Assembly (NCBI RefSeq): GCF_003315485.1
Contig: NZ_QNSE01000004.1
Span: forward strand, 124,001 to 188,000
DNA length: 64,000 nt
Direction of reading: 5' to 3'
DNA from: Marinomonas rhizomae
GTDB lineage: Bacteria; Pseudomonadota; Gammaproteobacteria; Pseudomonadales; Marinomonadaceae
The position numbers and the translations under genes are program-made. Numbering within the stretch: the stretch's first letter is position 1; each line of letters opens with the position of its first letter. Positions 12,369 to 22,244 of this stretch are shown piece by piece. Under the pieces are notes generated by a model. That model was not told where the DNA came from. It searched no databases and was given only the letters and a program-made list of their open reading frames with translations.

Positions 12369-13241
12369 ATGTCTGTTTTAATTAATAAAGATACTAAAGT
12401 AATCTGTCAGGGTTTCACTGGCGGACAAGGCACGTTCCACTCCGAGCAAGCAATTGCTTATGGAACGAAAATGGTTGGCGGTGTGACTCCTGGTAAAGGT
12501 GGTCAAACTCACCTAGGTCTACCAGTTTTCAACACAGTTAAAGAAGCCGTAGAGCAAACTGGTGCAGAAGCATCTGTTATCTACGTACCAGCTCCTTTCT
12601 GCAAAGATTCCATTCTTGAAGCGGCTAATGCTGGTATCAAACTGATCGTTTGTATCACTGAAGGCGTTCCAACTCTTGACATGCTTGACTGTAAAGTTAA
12701 ATGTGACGAGTTAGGTGTGCGTCTAATCGGTCCTAACTGCCCAGGTGTTATCACTCCAGGCGAATGTAAGATCGGTATCATGCCTGGTCACATTCATATG
12801 CCAGGTAAAGTGGGTATTGTATCTCGTTCTGGTACATTGACTTATGAAGCTGTTAAGCAAACGACTGATGCTGGCTTCGGTCAATCTACTTGTGTAGGTA
12901 TCGGTGGTGACCCAATCCCAGGCACTAACTTCATCGACGTATTGGAAATGTTCCAAAACGATCCACAAACTGAAGCGATCGTTATGATCGGTGAAATTGG
13001 TGGTACAGCAGAAGAAGAAGCGGCCGCTTATATCAAGGCAAACGTTACTAAGCCTGTCGTATCTTACATTGCAGGTGTTACTGCACCAGCTGGTAAGCGT
13101 ATGGGTCACGCTGGCGCGATTATTTCTGGCGGTAAAGGTACAGCTGACGAGAAATTCGCAGCGCTACAAGACGCTGGTGTTAAAACTGTTCGCTCTTTAG
13201 CGGATATCGGTTCTGCACTTAAAGAAATCACTGGCTGGTAA
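12369..13241 (+). CDS. sucD: Succinyl-CoA synthetase alpha subunit
   Basis: CoA-binding and phospho-histidine subunit of succinyl-CoA synthetase. The 290 residues fit the family. The CoA-binding Rossmann motif [15 protein letters not shown] lies near residues 15-30, [13 protein letters not shown] follows, then the [13 protein letters not shown] loop, and [13 protein letters not shown] with the histidine that is transiently phosphorylated. Last gene of the TCA operon, followed by a strong terminator. Confidence 0.97.
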   Translation: MSVLINKDTKVICQGFTGGQGTFHSEQAIAYGTKMVGGVTPGKGGQTHLGLPVFNTVKEAVEQTGAEASVIYVPAPFCKDSILEAANAGIKLIVCITEGVPTLDMLDCKVKCDELGVRLIGPNCPGVITPGECKIGIMPGHIHMPGKVGIVSRSGTLTYEAVKQTTDAGFGQSTCVGIGGDPIPGTNFIDVLEMFQNDPQTEAIVMIGEIGGTAEEEAAAYIKANVTKPVVSYIAGVTAPAGKRMGHAGAIISGGKGTADEKFAALQDAGVKTVRSLADIGSALKEITGW

Positions 13242-13270
13242 GCTAGTATTTTAAAGTCTTACTGATGATA

Positions 13271-13300
13271 AAATCCTCGCTTCGGCGGGGATTTTTTTTT
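13271..13300 (+). terminator. Rho-independent terminator after sucD
   Basis: AATCCTCGC-TTCG-GCGGGGATT stem-loop with a stable TTCG tetraloop and nine Ts, 30 bp downstream of sucD. It ends the sdh-suc operon. Confidence 0.92.
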
Positions 13301-13330
13301 GCGCTATTGATACATAAATAGGTATGAAAA

Positions 13331-13534
13331 ATGAAGTGTCCTTTTTGTCAGAGTGATAATGCATGTGCACTCGGGGCTAATCAGTCTTGTTGGTGTTTTA
13401 ATATCATAGTACCTGGTGATATGTTGGCGTTTATTCCATCGGAACAAAAAGGCCGTGTTTGTGTTTGTCAGCGGTGCATTGAATTTTATCGTACTGATAA
13501 ACTAGGTTTTTTAAAAACATTCGGTTTTGTTTGA
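13331..13534 (+). CDS. Cysteine-rich CWC family small protein
   Basis: A 67-residue protein with seven cysteines arranged as CPFCQSDNAC, CWC and CVCQRC. The N-terminal C-x2-C-x5-C with a later CWC motif matches the Cys-rich CWC family of unknown function; a metal-binding zinc-ribbon role is plausible but unproven. It is an independent short gene between the sucD terminator and lhgO, on the same strand. Function is not known to me. Confidence 0.75.
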   Translation: MKCPFCQSDNACALGANQSCWCFNIIVPGDMLAFIPSEQKGRVCVCQRCIEFYRTDKLGFLKTFGFV

Positions 13535-13615
13535 GAGCCTAATTTTTAATTCTGTCTTATGCAGAGTAGTGTGATTTTGTTATGTGTTTTAACAACAATA
13601 AAAGGAATGGCGAAA

Positions 13616-14839
13616 ATGAGTGAAGCATTAAAAAGCTCTATTTATGACATTGTTGTGATTGGTGCGGGTATTGTTGGGCTTTCCACGGCATGGCAGTTGC
13701 TTCAGCGCTATCCTAAATATCGTATTCTATTGGTGGAAAAAGAGCTGGAAGTAGGGATGCATCAAACGGGGCACAATTCTGGTGTAATACACGCTGGCGT
13801 ATATTACGCGCCGGGGAGTCTTAAGGCGGACTTTTGTCAGCGTGGAGCGAAAGCGACGAAGGCATTTTGTCTTCAGCATGGTATTGAGTTTAATCAGTGC
13901 GGAAAGTTATTAGTTGCTACAAATGCGCTTGAAAAAGAGCGCATGGAAGCCTTATACCTGCGCTGTCAGGAAAATGGCTTGGAAGTACATCAGTTAGATC
14001 AAAACCAGTTGAAGGAACGAGAGCCGAATGTGAAAGGTGTTGCTGCATTGTTTGTTCCGTCAACGGGCATAGTAAGCTACCAGAAAATATGCCAAAAACT
14101 GGCAGAACTTTTTGTGCAAAAAGGTGGTGAGTTACGTTTAAATACCGAAGTCCAGAATCTTGATGAAAGCCATGAGCGCGTTGCAATCACGTTAAATAAT
14201 GATGTAGTTCATACTTCTTATCTTGTTAGCTGTGGTGGTCTTATGGCTGACCGGTTAACTAAAATGCTGAATATTCCAACGGATTTCCAAATTATTCCGT
14301 TTCGCGGTGAGTATTACCAATTGCCAGCGAAACATAATCATCTTGTAAATCATCTAATTTATCCGATTCCTGATCCAGATTTACCATTTTTAGGTGTGCA
14401 TTTAACACGCATGATTGATGGTTCTGTGACGGTTGGTCCGAATGCGGTGCAAGGATGGAAACGAGAAGGGTATGGTCGAATTAATATCGATTTGCGCGAT
14501 GTTTTTGATATGGTGCGCTTTCCAGGCTTTTGGAAGTTGCTAATGAATCATTGGCGTACGGGGCTTATGGAGACAAAAAACTCTTGGTATAAGCCTGGCT
14601 ATTTAGCTCAAGTGCGGAAGTATTGCGATCTAGTCTCTTTAGATGACTTGCAAGCCTATCCTGCTGGTATTCGGGCTCAAGCCGTCATGAATGATGGTAG
14701 TCTGGTGCATGATTTTTTATTTAGCCAAAGCGCTCGAACCTTACATGTTTGTAATGCTCCTTCCCCTGCTGCTACCAGTGCATTTCCTATAGGTGCATAT
14801 ATTATTGATAAGCTTGATGAACAGATGACGTCTGTTTAG
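13616..14839 (+). CDS. lhgO: L-2-hydroxyglutarate oxidase
   Basis: FAD-dependent oxidase/dehydrogenase turning L-2-hydroxyglutarate into 2-oxoglutarate, recovering a by-product of TCA enzymes, which fits its place beside sucD. The frame is open from 13559, but the start at 13616 (MSEALKSSIYDIVVIGAG) has AAAGGA about 10 nt upstream and fits the family. Motifs: DAO-type Rossmann IVVIGAGIVGLSTAWQL, then EVGMHQTGHNSGVIHAGVYY typical of LhgO/YgaF, and C-terminal GIRAQAV. 407 residues, close to E. coli LhgO. Confidence 0.9.
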   Translation: MSEALKSSIYDIVVIGAGIVGLSTAWQLLQRYPKYRILLVEKELEVGMHQTGHNSGVIHAGVYYAPGSLKADFCQRGAKATKAFCLQHGIEFNQCGKLLVATNALEKERMEALYLRCQENGLEVHQLDQNQLKEREPNVKGVAALFVPSTGIVSYQKICQKLAELFVQKGGELRLNTEVQNLDESHERVAITLNNDVVHTSYLVSCGGLMADRLTKMLNIPTDFQIIPFRGEYYQLPAKHNHLVNHLIYPIPDPDLPFLGVHLTRMIDGSVTVGPNAVQGWKREGYGRINIDLRDVFDMVRFPGFWKLLMNHWRTGLMETKNSWYKPGYLAQVRKYCDLVSLDDLQAYPAGIRAQAVMNDGSLVHDFLFSQSARTLHVCNAPSPAATSAFPIGAYIIDKLDEQMTSV

Positions 14840-14935
14840 TACGAAAGCATTGTGAAATAAAGATGGCTGGGTTTGTGCTTTGCGAGCATTTCGATATAGA
14901 GTGGTACTCGTAATAATCACTGATAAGGAATAAGT

Positions 14936-15406
14936 ATGACAGGTTTAAAGAAAAATCTAGGCTTCACTCATTTAGCACGAGGTATTGCCGCAGCGTTGCT
15001 TATTACTCAAGTGACTGCGTGTGGTACTTTGCTTTACCCCGAGCGTCGTGGTCAAACGAATGGCCAAATCGATGTAGGTGTTGCTGCCTTAGATGCGATT
15101 GGCCTGTTATTTTTCTTTGTTCCTGGTGTGGTTGCATTTGGTGTGGATTTTATTACTGGTGCTATTTATTTACCGGGCGGTGGTTTGGCAAGCTTGAGTG
15201 AGGATGAATTAAATTCGATCAAGAATGGACCTGATTCAATAGATGTTGAAAAGTTTAAAGCTATTATGGCTCAGCGCGATGATATTAAGCTGCCAAAAGA
15301 CGCTTACACCGATCAATTGAATGTGATAGCTATGTCATCTACCCAGTCTCTTAAAACGGCAATGAGTATGTCTAATCAGCGTGTTGCGACTGCTCAAGCG
15401 TATTAA
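14936..15406 (+). CDS. Putative lipoprotein of unknown function
   Basis: A 156-residue protein with an N-terminal signal and a lipobox-like ITQVTAC-G (Cys about 29), followed by a conserved-looking segment with two hydrophobic stretches (AALDAIGLLFFFVPGVVAFGVDFITGAIYLP, here quoted only in part: FFFVPGVVAFGVDF). Similar proteins occur in Pseudomonas-type genomes as uncharacterised lipoproteins. TAAGGA lies just upstream of the ATG. Role unknown; probably attached to the outer or inner membrane. Confidence 0.75.
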   Translation: MTGLKKNLGFTHLARGIAAALLITQVTACGTLLYPERRGQTNGQIDVGVAALDAIGLLFFFVPGVVAFGVDFITGAIYLPGGGLASLSEDELNSIKNGPDSIDVEKFKAIMAQRDDIKLPKDAYTDQLNVIAMSSTQSLKTAMSMSNQRVATAQAY

Positions 15407-15458
15407 TTGGGGTTATTTTTTATAATAAAGAAAGGACTCTTTAGTTGAAAAGTGAGCC

Positions 15459-15866
15459 TTATTTTATGCAGGCTTGGTACACCGAATTTTGCATGGTTGC
15501 GATGTCTTGGTGAGCGTCTAGTGTTATTATTTTCACTTTGGTTTTAACAATATCTTCCCAAATATTATCAGCGATGCTGATCGATTCCCCCTGTATTTGT
15601 ATTATCAGAGTAACGCCGTGCTTTCGAACGAGTGCGGATATTTCGCTTGGTGAAAAAACCGTTGCGCCATGAACTTGGGTGCGATTATTCCACGGTTCAT
15701 CATCAATAAATGCAGTAATTTCAATAGGGTGTTTTGCATGTCTATTGTTGTCGAGTAGAGACTTCGACAAAGAAAAACATAGATAATCTATACCAATAAA
15801 AATAACTTTTTTGGATGTGGTTCTATGTCCGAAAATATTTCTTAATAGCTGCGTTGGTTGAAACAT
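15459..15866 (-). CDS. Rossmann-like CoA-binding/nucleotide-sugar-type domain protein
   Basis: A 135-residue cytoplasmic protein with KVIFIGIDYLCFSLSKSLL near the start, then ITAFIDDEPWNNRTQVHGATVFSP and a region like the N-terminal NAD/CoA-binding domain found before polysaccharide epimerases (CapD/FlaA1 type). No catalytic domain follows, so it is a stand-alone domain. It lies 6 bp downstream of the citB-like regulator gene on the same strand and may be co-transcribed. Function unknown. Confidence 0.65.
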   Translation of the reverse strand: MFQPTQLLRNIFGHRTTSKKVIFIGIDYLCFSLSKSLLDNNRHAKHPIEITAFIDDEPWNNRTQVHGATVFSPSEISALVRKHGVTLIIQIQGESISIADNIWEDIVKTKVKIITLDAHQDIATMQNSVYQACIK

Positions 15867-15872
15867 TTCTAC

Positions 15873-16556
15873 TCAGACTGTCTTGGTGTAGCGTTGTTTC
15901 GGTCTGCCACCGGTTTTGTAATCCAACGCCATACTCACTTGCCCTTGCGCTTCTAAATATTCAAGGTAGCGTCTAGCTGTAATGCGGCTAAGGTTGATGG
16001 CTGCGCCTATTTCTTCCGCTGTGAACGAGATATTCGTCATAGAATCAAGATGCTGAGTCAGCTTATCTAGCGTGTTCTCATCAATACCTTTTGGGGTTTT
16101 TCGAGTGTTATCTAGCGATGCGTTCTTTCTAAATAGGGCATCTATGTCTTGTTGATCAATCTTGTCATTTTTTGTCAGGCGTTTTTTAAAATCCAAATAA
16201 TCATCAAGGGCTTGCAATACACGGGACATACGAATTGGTTTTACTAGGTAATCCATTACGCCTAGTTGTATAGCCTTTTCTATGGTGGCGGTTTCTCTTT
16301 CTGCAGTAGTCATCATAAAAACTGCATTGATACCTTTGCTTTTTAAGGACTTTACTAGGTCAATGCCATTTCCGTCGGGTAGGGAGATATCTACCATAAT
16401 AAGTTCAGGGTCAAAAGCTTCTGCTTTTAACTCTGCTTCTAGCAAACTTTCACAGGCTGCTACTACATGAAAACCTGAGTGTTGGTTGATGGTACTTTCT
16501 AATACATAGCTAGCACGTAGATCATCTTCTACTATCATGACCGGAATTCGATTCAT
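15873..16556 (-). CDS. CitB/DcuR-family response regulator
   Basis: DNA-binding regulator of a dicarboxylate/citrate-type two-component system. The receiver domain has acidic residues VEDD (9-12) and the phosphoacceptor in IMVDISLPDGNGIDLV, and the conserved Lys in VKPIRMSRV. The C-terminal helix-turn-helix region (about 165-225) has SFTAEEIGAAINLSRITARRYL and ends in GGRPKQRY, typical of CitB/DpiA/DcuR. 227 residues. It overlaps the sensor kinase gene by 4 bp. Confidence 0.92.
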   Translation of the reverse strand: MNRIPVMIVEDDLRASYVLESTINQHSGFHVVAACESLLEAELKAEAFDPELIMVDISLPDGNGIDLVKSLKSKGINAVFMMTTAERETATIEKAIQLGVMDYLVKPIRMSRVLQALDDYLDFKKRLTKNDKIDQQDIDALFRKNASLDNTRKTPKGIDENTLDKLTQHLDSMTNISFTAEEIGAAINLSRITARRYLEYLEAQGQVSMALDYKTGGRPKQRYTKTV

Positions 16557-18199
16557 CTTGTTAGTGCTCGTTTGTCTAAGTAAATACTAAAAACAGTGGT
16601 ATTTATTTCACTGCGCTCCCAATCAAGGCTGCCATGATACTGATCGACAACTTTCTTGACCAAATAAAGCCCAATACCATGTTGTTCTGTGTTGTGTTTG
16701 CTGCTGACGCCAAAGTCCAATATTCGACTTTCTAATTTTTCATCTACGCCAGCGCCACTGTCTTCAATTTGAATCATGATATGAGCATTACGGTCACTAA
16801 TATACAGCTTAACAAAAGGCGAAGTAAGCAATCTGTTTGACCAAGCGGCCAGTAGGGCGTTGTCTATGAGGTTTCCCATTAATGTGACTAATGCTTCATT
16901 GGTTTTGGCGGGATATCGTCCAAGCTGGCAGTCACTTTCAATCAGCATGTCGACCTTAAGGTCCTTCGCTTTATTATGCTTAGCGAAAATGAGCCCAGCC
17001 ACCGCGCTATTTTCAATAGTTTTAATGATTCGTCTTAGCACGATTTGGTCGCCATCACTTTCTTGTTGAAGAAACTCGATGGCATCCTCATAACGCTCAG
17101 CTTGTAGCATGCCAGATAGAACATTGAGATGATTAGAATATTCATGAGTTTTAGCGCGCAACAAGTCGGCGTAGTTTTTTGTAGCAGTGAGCTCTTGTTC
17201 TAGCGATTTCTCCCCGTGATCTGGAAAAAAGACCATGACGTAACCAACTTCACCTTTTTTTCCCCTAATTGGGTATAAAGTAGCAATAAATTCTAATGAG
17301 CCTAAATTGAAAGGGTTTTGCGTAATTTGCCCCTGAGCCTCTAGGGCGAAATGAGAAAGACTTTGGGACTGGGAGCTTAATGGTTTACCTACAACCTGTG
17401 AGGCACTGAGCACATTCATGGTTAACCATTCAATTGCCATGCTGTTGATAGCGGTAATGTTTTGTTCATGATCTATCGCAACAATGCCGTCACGAATGCT
17501 GTCTAAAATTAATTCGTGTTCTTTAAATTTTTGAACAATCTCTTCCGGCTCTAAACTTAAAAAAGTCCGCTTTAATTTTAGTATCAAGAAGCCCGCAATA
17601 ATAACGCCAAGAAGGTAAACGAATCCGACTAGTAATCCTGCCTCTTGTAGATGCTTGAAAATCAGCTTGCTGGTAGGTTGGGATAAATAACCAATGCTAA
17701 TAGCGCCAATGATCTGGCCATCTTTTCGTATGGTGACTGAATTTCGAATGGCTTTCCCTAACGTACCTACGGCGACCTTGGTGTAATCGTTACCTTGTCT
17801 TAACGCTTGATAAATGTCATCACCGACAAAGTGTTTGCCGACTCTGTCTGGTTTTGGGTGACTTAAGCGAATCGCATTTTTATTCACCACGACAATATAT
17901 GAAGCATCGGTTTGAGCACGGAGTGTTTCTACATAGGATTGAATATTGCTTGTTTTGCCTTGGTTACTTAATTCTACGGCTTGAATGATTTTTTCATTGT
18001 GTGCGATGACACGACCCAATTCTATGCCTCGTTGACTGATGCTATCTAGATAGGTTTTTTGTAGGGAATAACCCAACACCACAGCAACTGCCAATACAAT
18101 AATGGTAATGGTAGATATTGTGATTAAGGCGAGATAAGACTTGAGTGTCATTTGCGCTTCATTATTAATGAAAAAATAAGAGAGGCGATTATACAGCAT
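16553..18199 (-). CDS. CitA/DcuS-family sensor histidine kinase
   Basis: Membrane sensor for extracellular carboxylates. Order: transmembrane helix (about 22-47), periplasmic PAS-like domain with HPKPDRVGKHFVGDD and the SVTIRKDGQIIGAISIGY strand typical of CitA/DcuS, second TM (about 185-207), cytoplasmic PAS (IRDGIVAIDHEQNITAIN), dimerisation box with phospho-His in RAKTHEYSNHLNVLSGML, and ATPase motifs NLIDNALLAA, DSGAGVDE and GIGLYLVKKVV. An alternative start is ATG at 18151 (MTLKSYLALI). Coupled to the regulator and next to a 2HCT transporter, its likely target. Confidence 0.92.
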   Translation of the reverse strand: MLYNRLSYFFINNEAQMTLKSYLALITISTITIIVLAVAVVLGYSLQKTYLDSISQRGIELGRVIAHNEKIIQAVELSNQGKTSNIQSYVETLRAQTDASYIVVVNKNAIRLSHPKPDRVGKHFVGDDIYQALRQGNDYTKVAVGTLGKAIRNSVTIRKDGQIIGAISIGYLSQPTSKLIFKHLQEAGLLVGFVYLLGVIIAGFLILKLKRTFLSLEPEEIVQKFKEHELILDSIRDGIVAIDHEQNITAINSMAIEWLTMNVLSASQVVGKPLSSQSQSLSHFALEAQGQITQNPFNLGSLEFIATLYPIRGKKGEVGYVMVFFPDHGEKSLEQELTATKNYADLLRAKTHEYSNHLNVLSGMLQAERYEDAIEFLQQESDGDQIVLRRIIKTIENSAVAGLIFAKHNKAKDLKVDMLIESDCQLGRYPAKTNEALVTLMGNLIDNALLAAWSNRLLTSPFVKLYISDRNAHIMIQIEDSGAGVDEKLESRILDFGVSSKHNTEQHGIGLYLVKKVVDQYHGSLDWERSEINTTVFSIYLDKRALTR

Positions 18200-18213
18200 A
18201 CATCACAAGGGCT

Positions 18214-18254
18214 AAACAAAAGGGGAAAGTCATCATGAGCTTTCCCTTTTGTTT
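18214..18254 (-). terminator. Terminator after the 2HCT transporter gene
   Basis: AAACAAAAGGGGAAAG pairs with CTTTCCCTTTTGTTT (one bulge) around a 10-nt loop. On the minus strand the second arm ends in CCTTTTGTTT, so it can end transcription of the transporter before the sensor kinase gene. Confidence 0.7.
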
Positions 18255-18290
18255 GAAAGTTTATAGTCTGCTAAGAAGTCATTTAGACAG

Positions 18291-19574
18291 CTAAGCGATA
18301 GCTTGAACCACTAGAGTCGCAAGAATCAGCATGAAAGCGCCACCGATGCGAGAAGATATTTGCGCAAATGGCATTAATTCCATGCGTTTGCTGGCAGCAA
18401 GAACCGCTACGTCACCTGTACCGCCCATATTAGCCATGCAAAGACCGCCAGTAATAGCCGCTTCGATAGGGTAGAAGCCCATTAACCAGCCAATCAACCC
18501 CGCACCAAATACCGCACCAAGTACCGTTATTAAAACAAGTAAGAAGTACATAGGAGACAAGGCTTCTAGAATTTGGTTTAGATCGGTATAAGCCACACCG
18601 ATACCAACTAATAGTGCTGGTGTTAGGTTACCTACAACAAATCTATACCAAGAGTATGCGGCTTGCTCTAAGCCTTTTGGCATAACGCCAGATACCTTGA
18701 TGATCGCAATAGATAGGATCATGAGAGCATAGGTGTGCATGCTAATGTAGTTAGATAATAAAGTACCCAGAAAATACATGCTGACCGCCAGCAAAGCACC
18801 GATACCTAATGTGGTAATATTAAGAGATGATGCTTTTTGATCTTCTTCCTCTATGGCTTTTTGGCCACGAATGAGCTGCCCATTGCCGGTAAGACCTGGT
18901 GCTATTTGCCCCAGTTTATGCAGTAGGCCAGCAATAACAATGGCAATAGCGTTACCAATAGCGAGCGCAGGAACCATTTGAGACATTAAGGATTCAGCAC
19001 TCATGCCTGTTTTACCAGACATGATTTCGACTAGAGGTACGGCACCAGCTCCCATACCGCCACCCATAATAGGCAGAGCAATTAGCATGACAGAATCGTA
19101 AAAGCTTTTGCTTACTAACATGCCTACTAGGCCAGTAAAGATACAAGCAAAAAATGCGGAACCAAGGATAACTGGGATGTACTTCAAGGCGGCTTTTTTA
19201 AGTGTTTGGGTATCCATACCGAATATAGAGCCAGTGACTAAACTGGCCACATAAAAAGATAAGAAGCCGCCACTTTTCATGAAAGTCGTGACATTACTTT
19301 CTGCACTGGAAGGAAATAGACCACTATGGAAAAGATAAGCAGAGCCAAAAATAACTACGATGGCACCACCACCGAAGAATTGATTGATAATCGGAGTTCT
19401 GTCTCCAATGTAATTAAGGATGAACCCAACAATCACCATAATGCCTAAAGCACCTATCATTCCGCCAGGCATCATGCCGGCAAAGGTCGCTAATAAAATG
19501 GTAATAGCAGCAATGGCCAATATGACTTTACTGGTGCGTTGATCGTGCGGTGTCATGACATCATTAGTGATCAT
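18291..19574 (-). CDS. 2-hydroxycarboxylate transporter (citrate/malate:Na+ symporter family)
   Basis: A 427-residue inner-membrane protein with about 11 hydrophobic segments. It matches the 2HCT family (CitS, MaeN, CimH): the double reentrant-loop GGXG motifs appear as IMGGGMGAGAVPLVEIMSG and GGLCMANMGGTGDVAVL, and QISSRIGGAFML lies near the C-terminus. The substrate is likely citrate or malate; sequence alone does not decide. It stands upstream of, and in the same direction as, the CitA/CitB-type pair that probably controls it. Confidence 0.9.
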   Translation of the reverse strand: MITNDVMTPHDQRTSKVILAIAAITILLATFAGMMPGGMIGALGIMVIVGFILNYIGDRTPIINQFFGGGAIVVIFGSAYLFHSGLFPSSAESNVTTFMKSGGFLSFYVASLVTGSIFGMDTQTLKKAALKYIPVILGSAFFACIFTGLVGMLVSKSFYDSVMLIALPIMGGGMGAGAVPLVEIMSGKTGMSAESLMSQMVPALAIGNAIAIVIAGLLHKLGQIAPGLTGNGQLIRGQKAIEEEDQKASSLNITTLGIGALLAVSMYFLGTLLSNYISMHTYALMILSIAIIKVSGVMPKGLEQAAYSWYRFVVGNLTPALLVGIGVAYTDLNQILEALSPMYFLLVLITVLGAVFGAGLIGWLMGFYPIEAAITGGLCMANMGGTGDVAVLAASKRMELMPFAQISSRIGGAFMLILATLVVQAIA

Positions 19575-19834
19575 TTTAGACTCTCTTTTTTTGCTTGTTT
19601 TGATTATTCGCCGCAGTCTACCAACCTTCGATCTAAGCGGAAGTTACTTTTCTTTTAATGAAACTAAAAAATAGTTTTGGATCTTTTGTAACTCCACATT
19701 TGGTGGTTTTTTGCACAATTGCTAGATTGTTTTGTCATGATTTGGTTTAACGGTCGTTTTTTTAAGCACCGTAATTTCATCACGAAAAAGCGGTGCTAAA
19801 AGGACAAAGAATGGGAGTTGAGGAGGCTGGAGGT

Positions 19835-21553
19835 TTAATGGGTTTGGTGTTGTTGATTGTAGGACTGTATCCAATTTATCATTTTTTTCGCTGCCATAGG
19901 CTTGGCAATGAAGTACCCTTGTCCCTGTAGGCAGCCAATATCAATCAGTGCTTGTTTGTGTTCTAGTGATTCAACCCCCTCAGCAATAAGTTTGAAGTTA
20001 AACGCATTACTGAGTGCGACAGCGCAGGCGACAATAGCGCGATCTTTTGGGTTGGATAAAATGTTTTGGATAGAGCAGCTATCAATTTTTAAAGTATTTA
20101 AGGGTAATTGCTTCAAATAATTTAGGGAAGAGTAGCCACTGCCAAAATCGTCAAGAGCAATATGAATACCTAGATCACAACAGGCTTCCACAACCTCAAC
20201 CGCACAGGGAATAGCGTCAATAGAGACAGTTTCTAATATTTCAATCTCTAGTAAGTTGGGATTAAAGTGAGGTGTGCTTGTGAGCAATTCGCCCAAACGC
20301 TGAACAAAATTTTTACTTAATAGGTGTGCAGGGGCGATGTTGACGCTGATAACTAAATCATCTTTTTGCCAGCGGCTATGCTGGCGTAGTGCTTCTTGTA
20401 ATACCCATTCACCAATTAAAATGCCTGTTGCTGGGTGTTCCAGCACTTCAGTAAAATCTTCAGGATAAAGAAAACCCATAGTAGGGTGGTTCCAACGAAT
20501 AAGTGCTTCTACACCAATTATTTTATGGTTCACCATATTAACTTGAGGTTGGTAGTAAAGCTCGAATTCGTCCAGAGCAATACCCCGTTCAGCTGCTTGC
20601 AGCAAGGCGCGCCGAGCATATTGGCGATGCTCTTCTTCAGGGTCAAAAAATATGATGTTATTTCTTCCCATATTTTTTGCTTGATACATGGTTTGATCTG
20701 CTCTGCGCAAAATTGTGTCAGCATCTAAACTGTCATTGGAAACCAAGGCAACTCCAATGCTTGCTGAAACTTGAACTTGGCATTCAAATTCGAGCAATTC
20801 TATTGGCGTGTTAATCAGGTTAATAAGACGATTGAGAAAACCATCACACTCTTCTTTACAGGAAACATCACGTAGCAATAAAACAAACTCATCACCGCCA
20901 ATTCGAGCGAGAGTATCACTTTTTCGAATGATCTCTTTTAGCCTATTTGCGACCGTCACCAGTACATAATCACCTGTATCGTGGCCATAATTGTCGTTTA
21001 CAGGTTTGAAATTATCCAAATCAAGAAACGCAACTGCAGCGGCGTCTTGGTTGGTGATTATTTGCTGTAAGTTGTCGAGTAGTAAGGGGCGACTGGCCAA
21101 GCCTGTTAAATTATCGTAGTGGGCCATGTTGTGGAGTTTTTTTTCTAAGTCTGCTCGATGAATAGAACTGATAATGGCACGTATAAGCTGAGGGCTTTGC
21201 AACTGGTTTTTAAGTAAATAGTCACTCGCACCAAGTCGCATCGCTTCCGCAGCAACTTCTTCATCTCCTAACCCTGTCACCATGATCACGGCACAATGGT
21301 TGTTCATACGTTGGCGAATATTATTGAGCAAAGTAAGCCCTGAGTTTAGACCTAGTCGATAATCAACGATGACACAGTCGTAATCTTCATAACTGAGAAA
21401 GTCCATAGAGTCTTCAACAGAAGATGCTTCTGAAATGTTGGTCTCTATATTAGATTTAGAAAGCATTCGGCGAAGGCGTTCACGATCAACATCATCATCG
21501 TCGACAATTAATAATTTTAGAGCGTGACCTTCATTGGTTTCTAATACTTCCAT
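19835..21553 (-). CDS. Response regulator with GGDEF and EAL domains
   Basis: Phosphorelay output protein for cyclic-di-GMP turnover. An N-terminal receiver (LIVDDDDVDRERL, VIVDYRLGLNSGL, LLKNQ) is followed by a GGDEF domain with an intact ARIGGDEFVLLLRD and an inhibitory I-site RKSD five residues before it, then an EAL domain with GVEALIRWNHP and DDFGSGYSSL. Both catalytic motifs look intact, so it could synthesise or degrade c-di-GMP. Start at 21553 (MEVLETNEG) is chosen for its GGAG ribosome site; the frame is open to 21589. About 572 residues. Third gene of the kinase-REC-output operon. Confidence 0.9.
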   Translation of the reverse strand: MEVLETNEGHALKLLIVDDDDVDRERLRRMLSKSNIETNISEASSVEDSMDFLSYEDYDCVIVDYRLGLNSGLTLLNNIRQRMNNHCAVIMVTGLGDEEVAAEAMRLGASDYLLKNQLQSPQLIRAIISSIHRADLEKKLHNMAHYDNLTGLASRPLLLDNLQQIITNQDAAAVAFLDLDNFKPVNDNYGHDTGDYVLVTVANRLKEIIRKSDTLARIGGDEFVLLLRDVSCKEECDGFLNRLINLINTPIELLEFECQVQVSASIGVALVSNDSLDADTILRRADQTMYQAKNMGRNNIIFFDPEEEHRQYARRALLQAAERGIALDEFELYYQPQVNMVNHKIIGVEALIRWNHPTMGFLYPEDFTEVLEHPATGILIGEWVLQEALRQHSRWQKDDLVISVNIAPAHLLSKNFVQRLGELLTSTPHFNPNLLEIEILETVSIDAIPCAVEVVEACCDLGIHIALDDFGSGYSSLNYLKQLPLNTLKIDSCSIQNILSNPKDRAIVACAVALSNAFNFKLIAEGVESLEHKQALIDIGCLQGQGYFIAKPMAAKKMINWIQSYNQQHQTH

Positions 21554-21566
21554 GGTATCTCCAGGT

Positions 21567-21992
21567 TTATCTATTTGGTTCAACGGCATTTCGGTAAGCG
21601 TCCATTAAGGCAGCGAGTTTGGCAAACTGAGGGCCAACAGAAGATTTGACCATATAGCCAGCGACATTATTATCGTAAGCTCGTGAACGGTCATTATCAT
21701 CATTTGACGTAGTAAGGATGAAAATTACCGTATCTTGTAGGCTTGAACTGTCACGAACATACGCTAAGAATTCAAAGCCATTCATTACTGGCATATTTAA
21801 ATCTAATAAAACCACATAAGGCCTGGTTAGCTTTCTAGTTGGATGCCTGTTTTCCAGAATTTCAATAGCCACTCTGCCATGCTCGGCATAGACCAGATTA
21901 ATATTTGGCGATACTTTGTTTAGGCTTCGCGTTATCGACTCAGCGGCTACATCATCATCTTCAACGATGAGCACATTTAACTCTTTCATCAT
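21567..21992 (-). CDS. Single-domain response regulator (Rcp1 type)
   Basis: A 141-residue stand-alone receiver: VLIVEDDDVAAES, phosphoacceptor Asp in VVLLDLNMPVMNGFEFL, switch Thr in FILTTSNDDNDRSRAYD, and Lys in GYMVKSSVGPQF. The Rcp1-like form with the NDDNDR segment is typical of partners of PAS or phytochrome-type histidine kinases. It sits 15 bp after the (now broken) kinase gene and just before the RR-GGDEF-EAL gene, suggesting a phosphorelay intermediate. AAAGGA ribosome site. Confidence 0.88.
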   Translation of the reverse strand: MMKELNVLIVEDDDVAAESITRSLNKVSPNINLVYAEHGRVAIEILENRHPTRKLTRPYVVLLDLNMPVMNGFEFLAYVRDSSSLQDTVIFILTTSNDDNDRSRAYDNNVAGYMVKSSVGPQFAKLAALMDAYRNAVEPNR

Positions 21993-22216
21993 TAGTAGTT
22001 TTCCTTTTAGTTATGGGTGTCTTTCCTTACAAACCTAGGCCACCAAACGTGGAAGGTAACACCTCGTTGATGCTCATTTGCTTCAACACTGATGCGGCCA
22101 CCATGAGTTTCTACTAAGCGTCGACTAACCGATAACCCAATGCCAGTGCCGCTGCATTCACTCGATGTAAGGGTCTGAAATAACCGAAAGATACGAGTGA
22201 ATGCCGCTACTGGAAT

Positions 22217-22244
22217 ACCTGGACCATCATACCTGGACCATCAT
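22217..22244. repeat. 14-bp perfect tandem duplication
   Basis: ACCTGGACCATCAT occurs twice in a row, within the codons for the CDDGPG ATP-binding motif, and shifts the frame a second time. Confidence 0.95.

Noticed and set aside
19764-19800. Terminator for the c-di-GMP gene or the transporter
   Set aside because: AAGCACCG and CGGTGCT can pair, but the T-run is on the wrong side for either strand and the loop is long.
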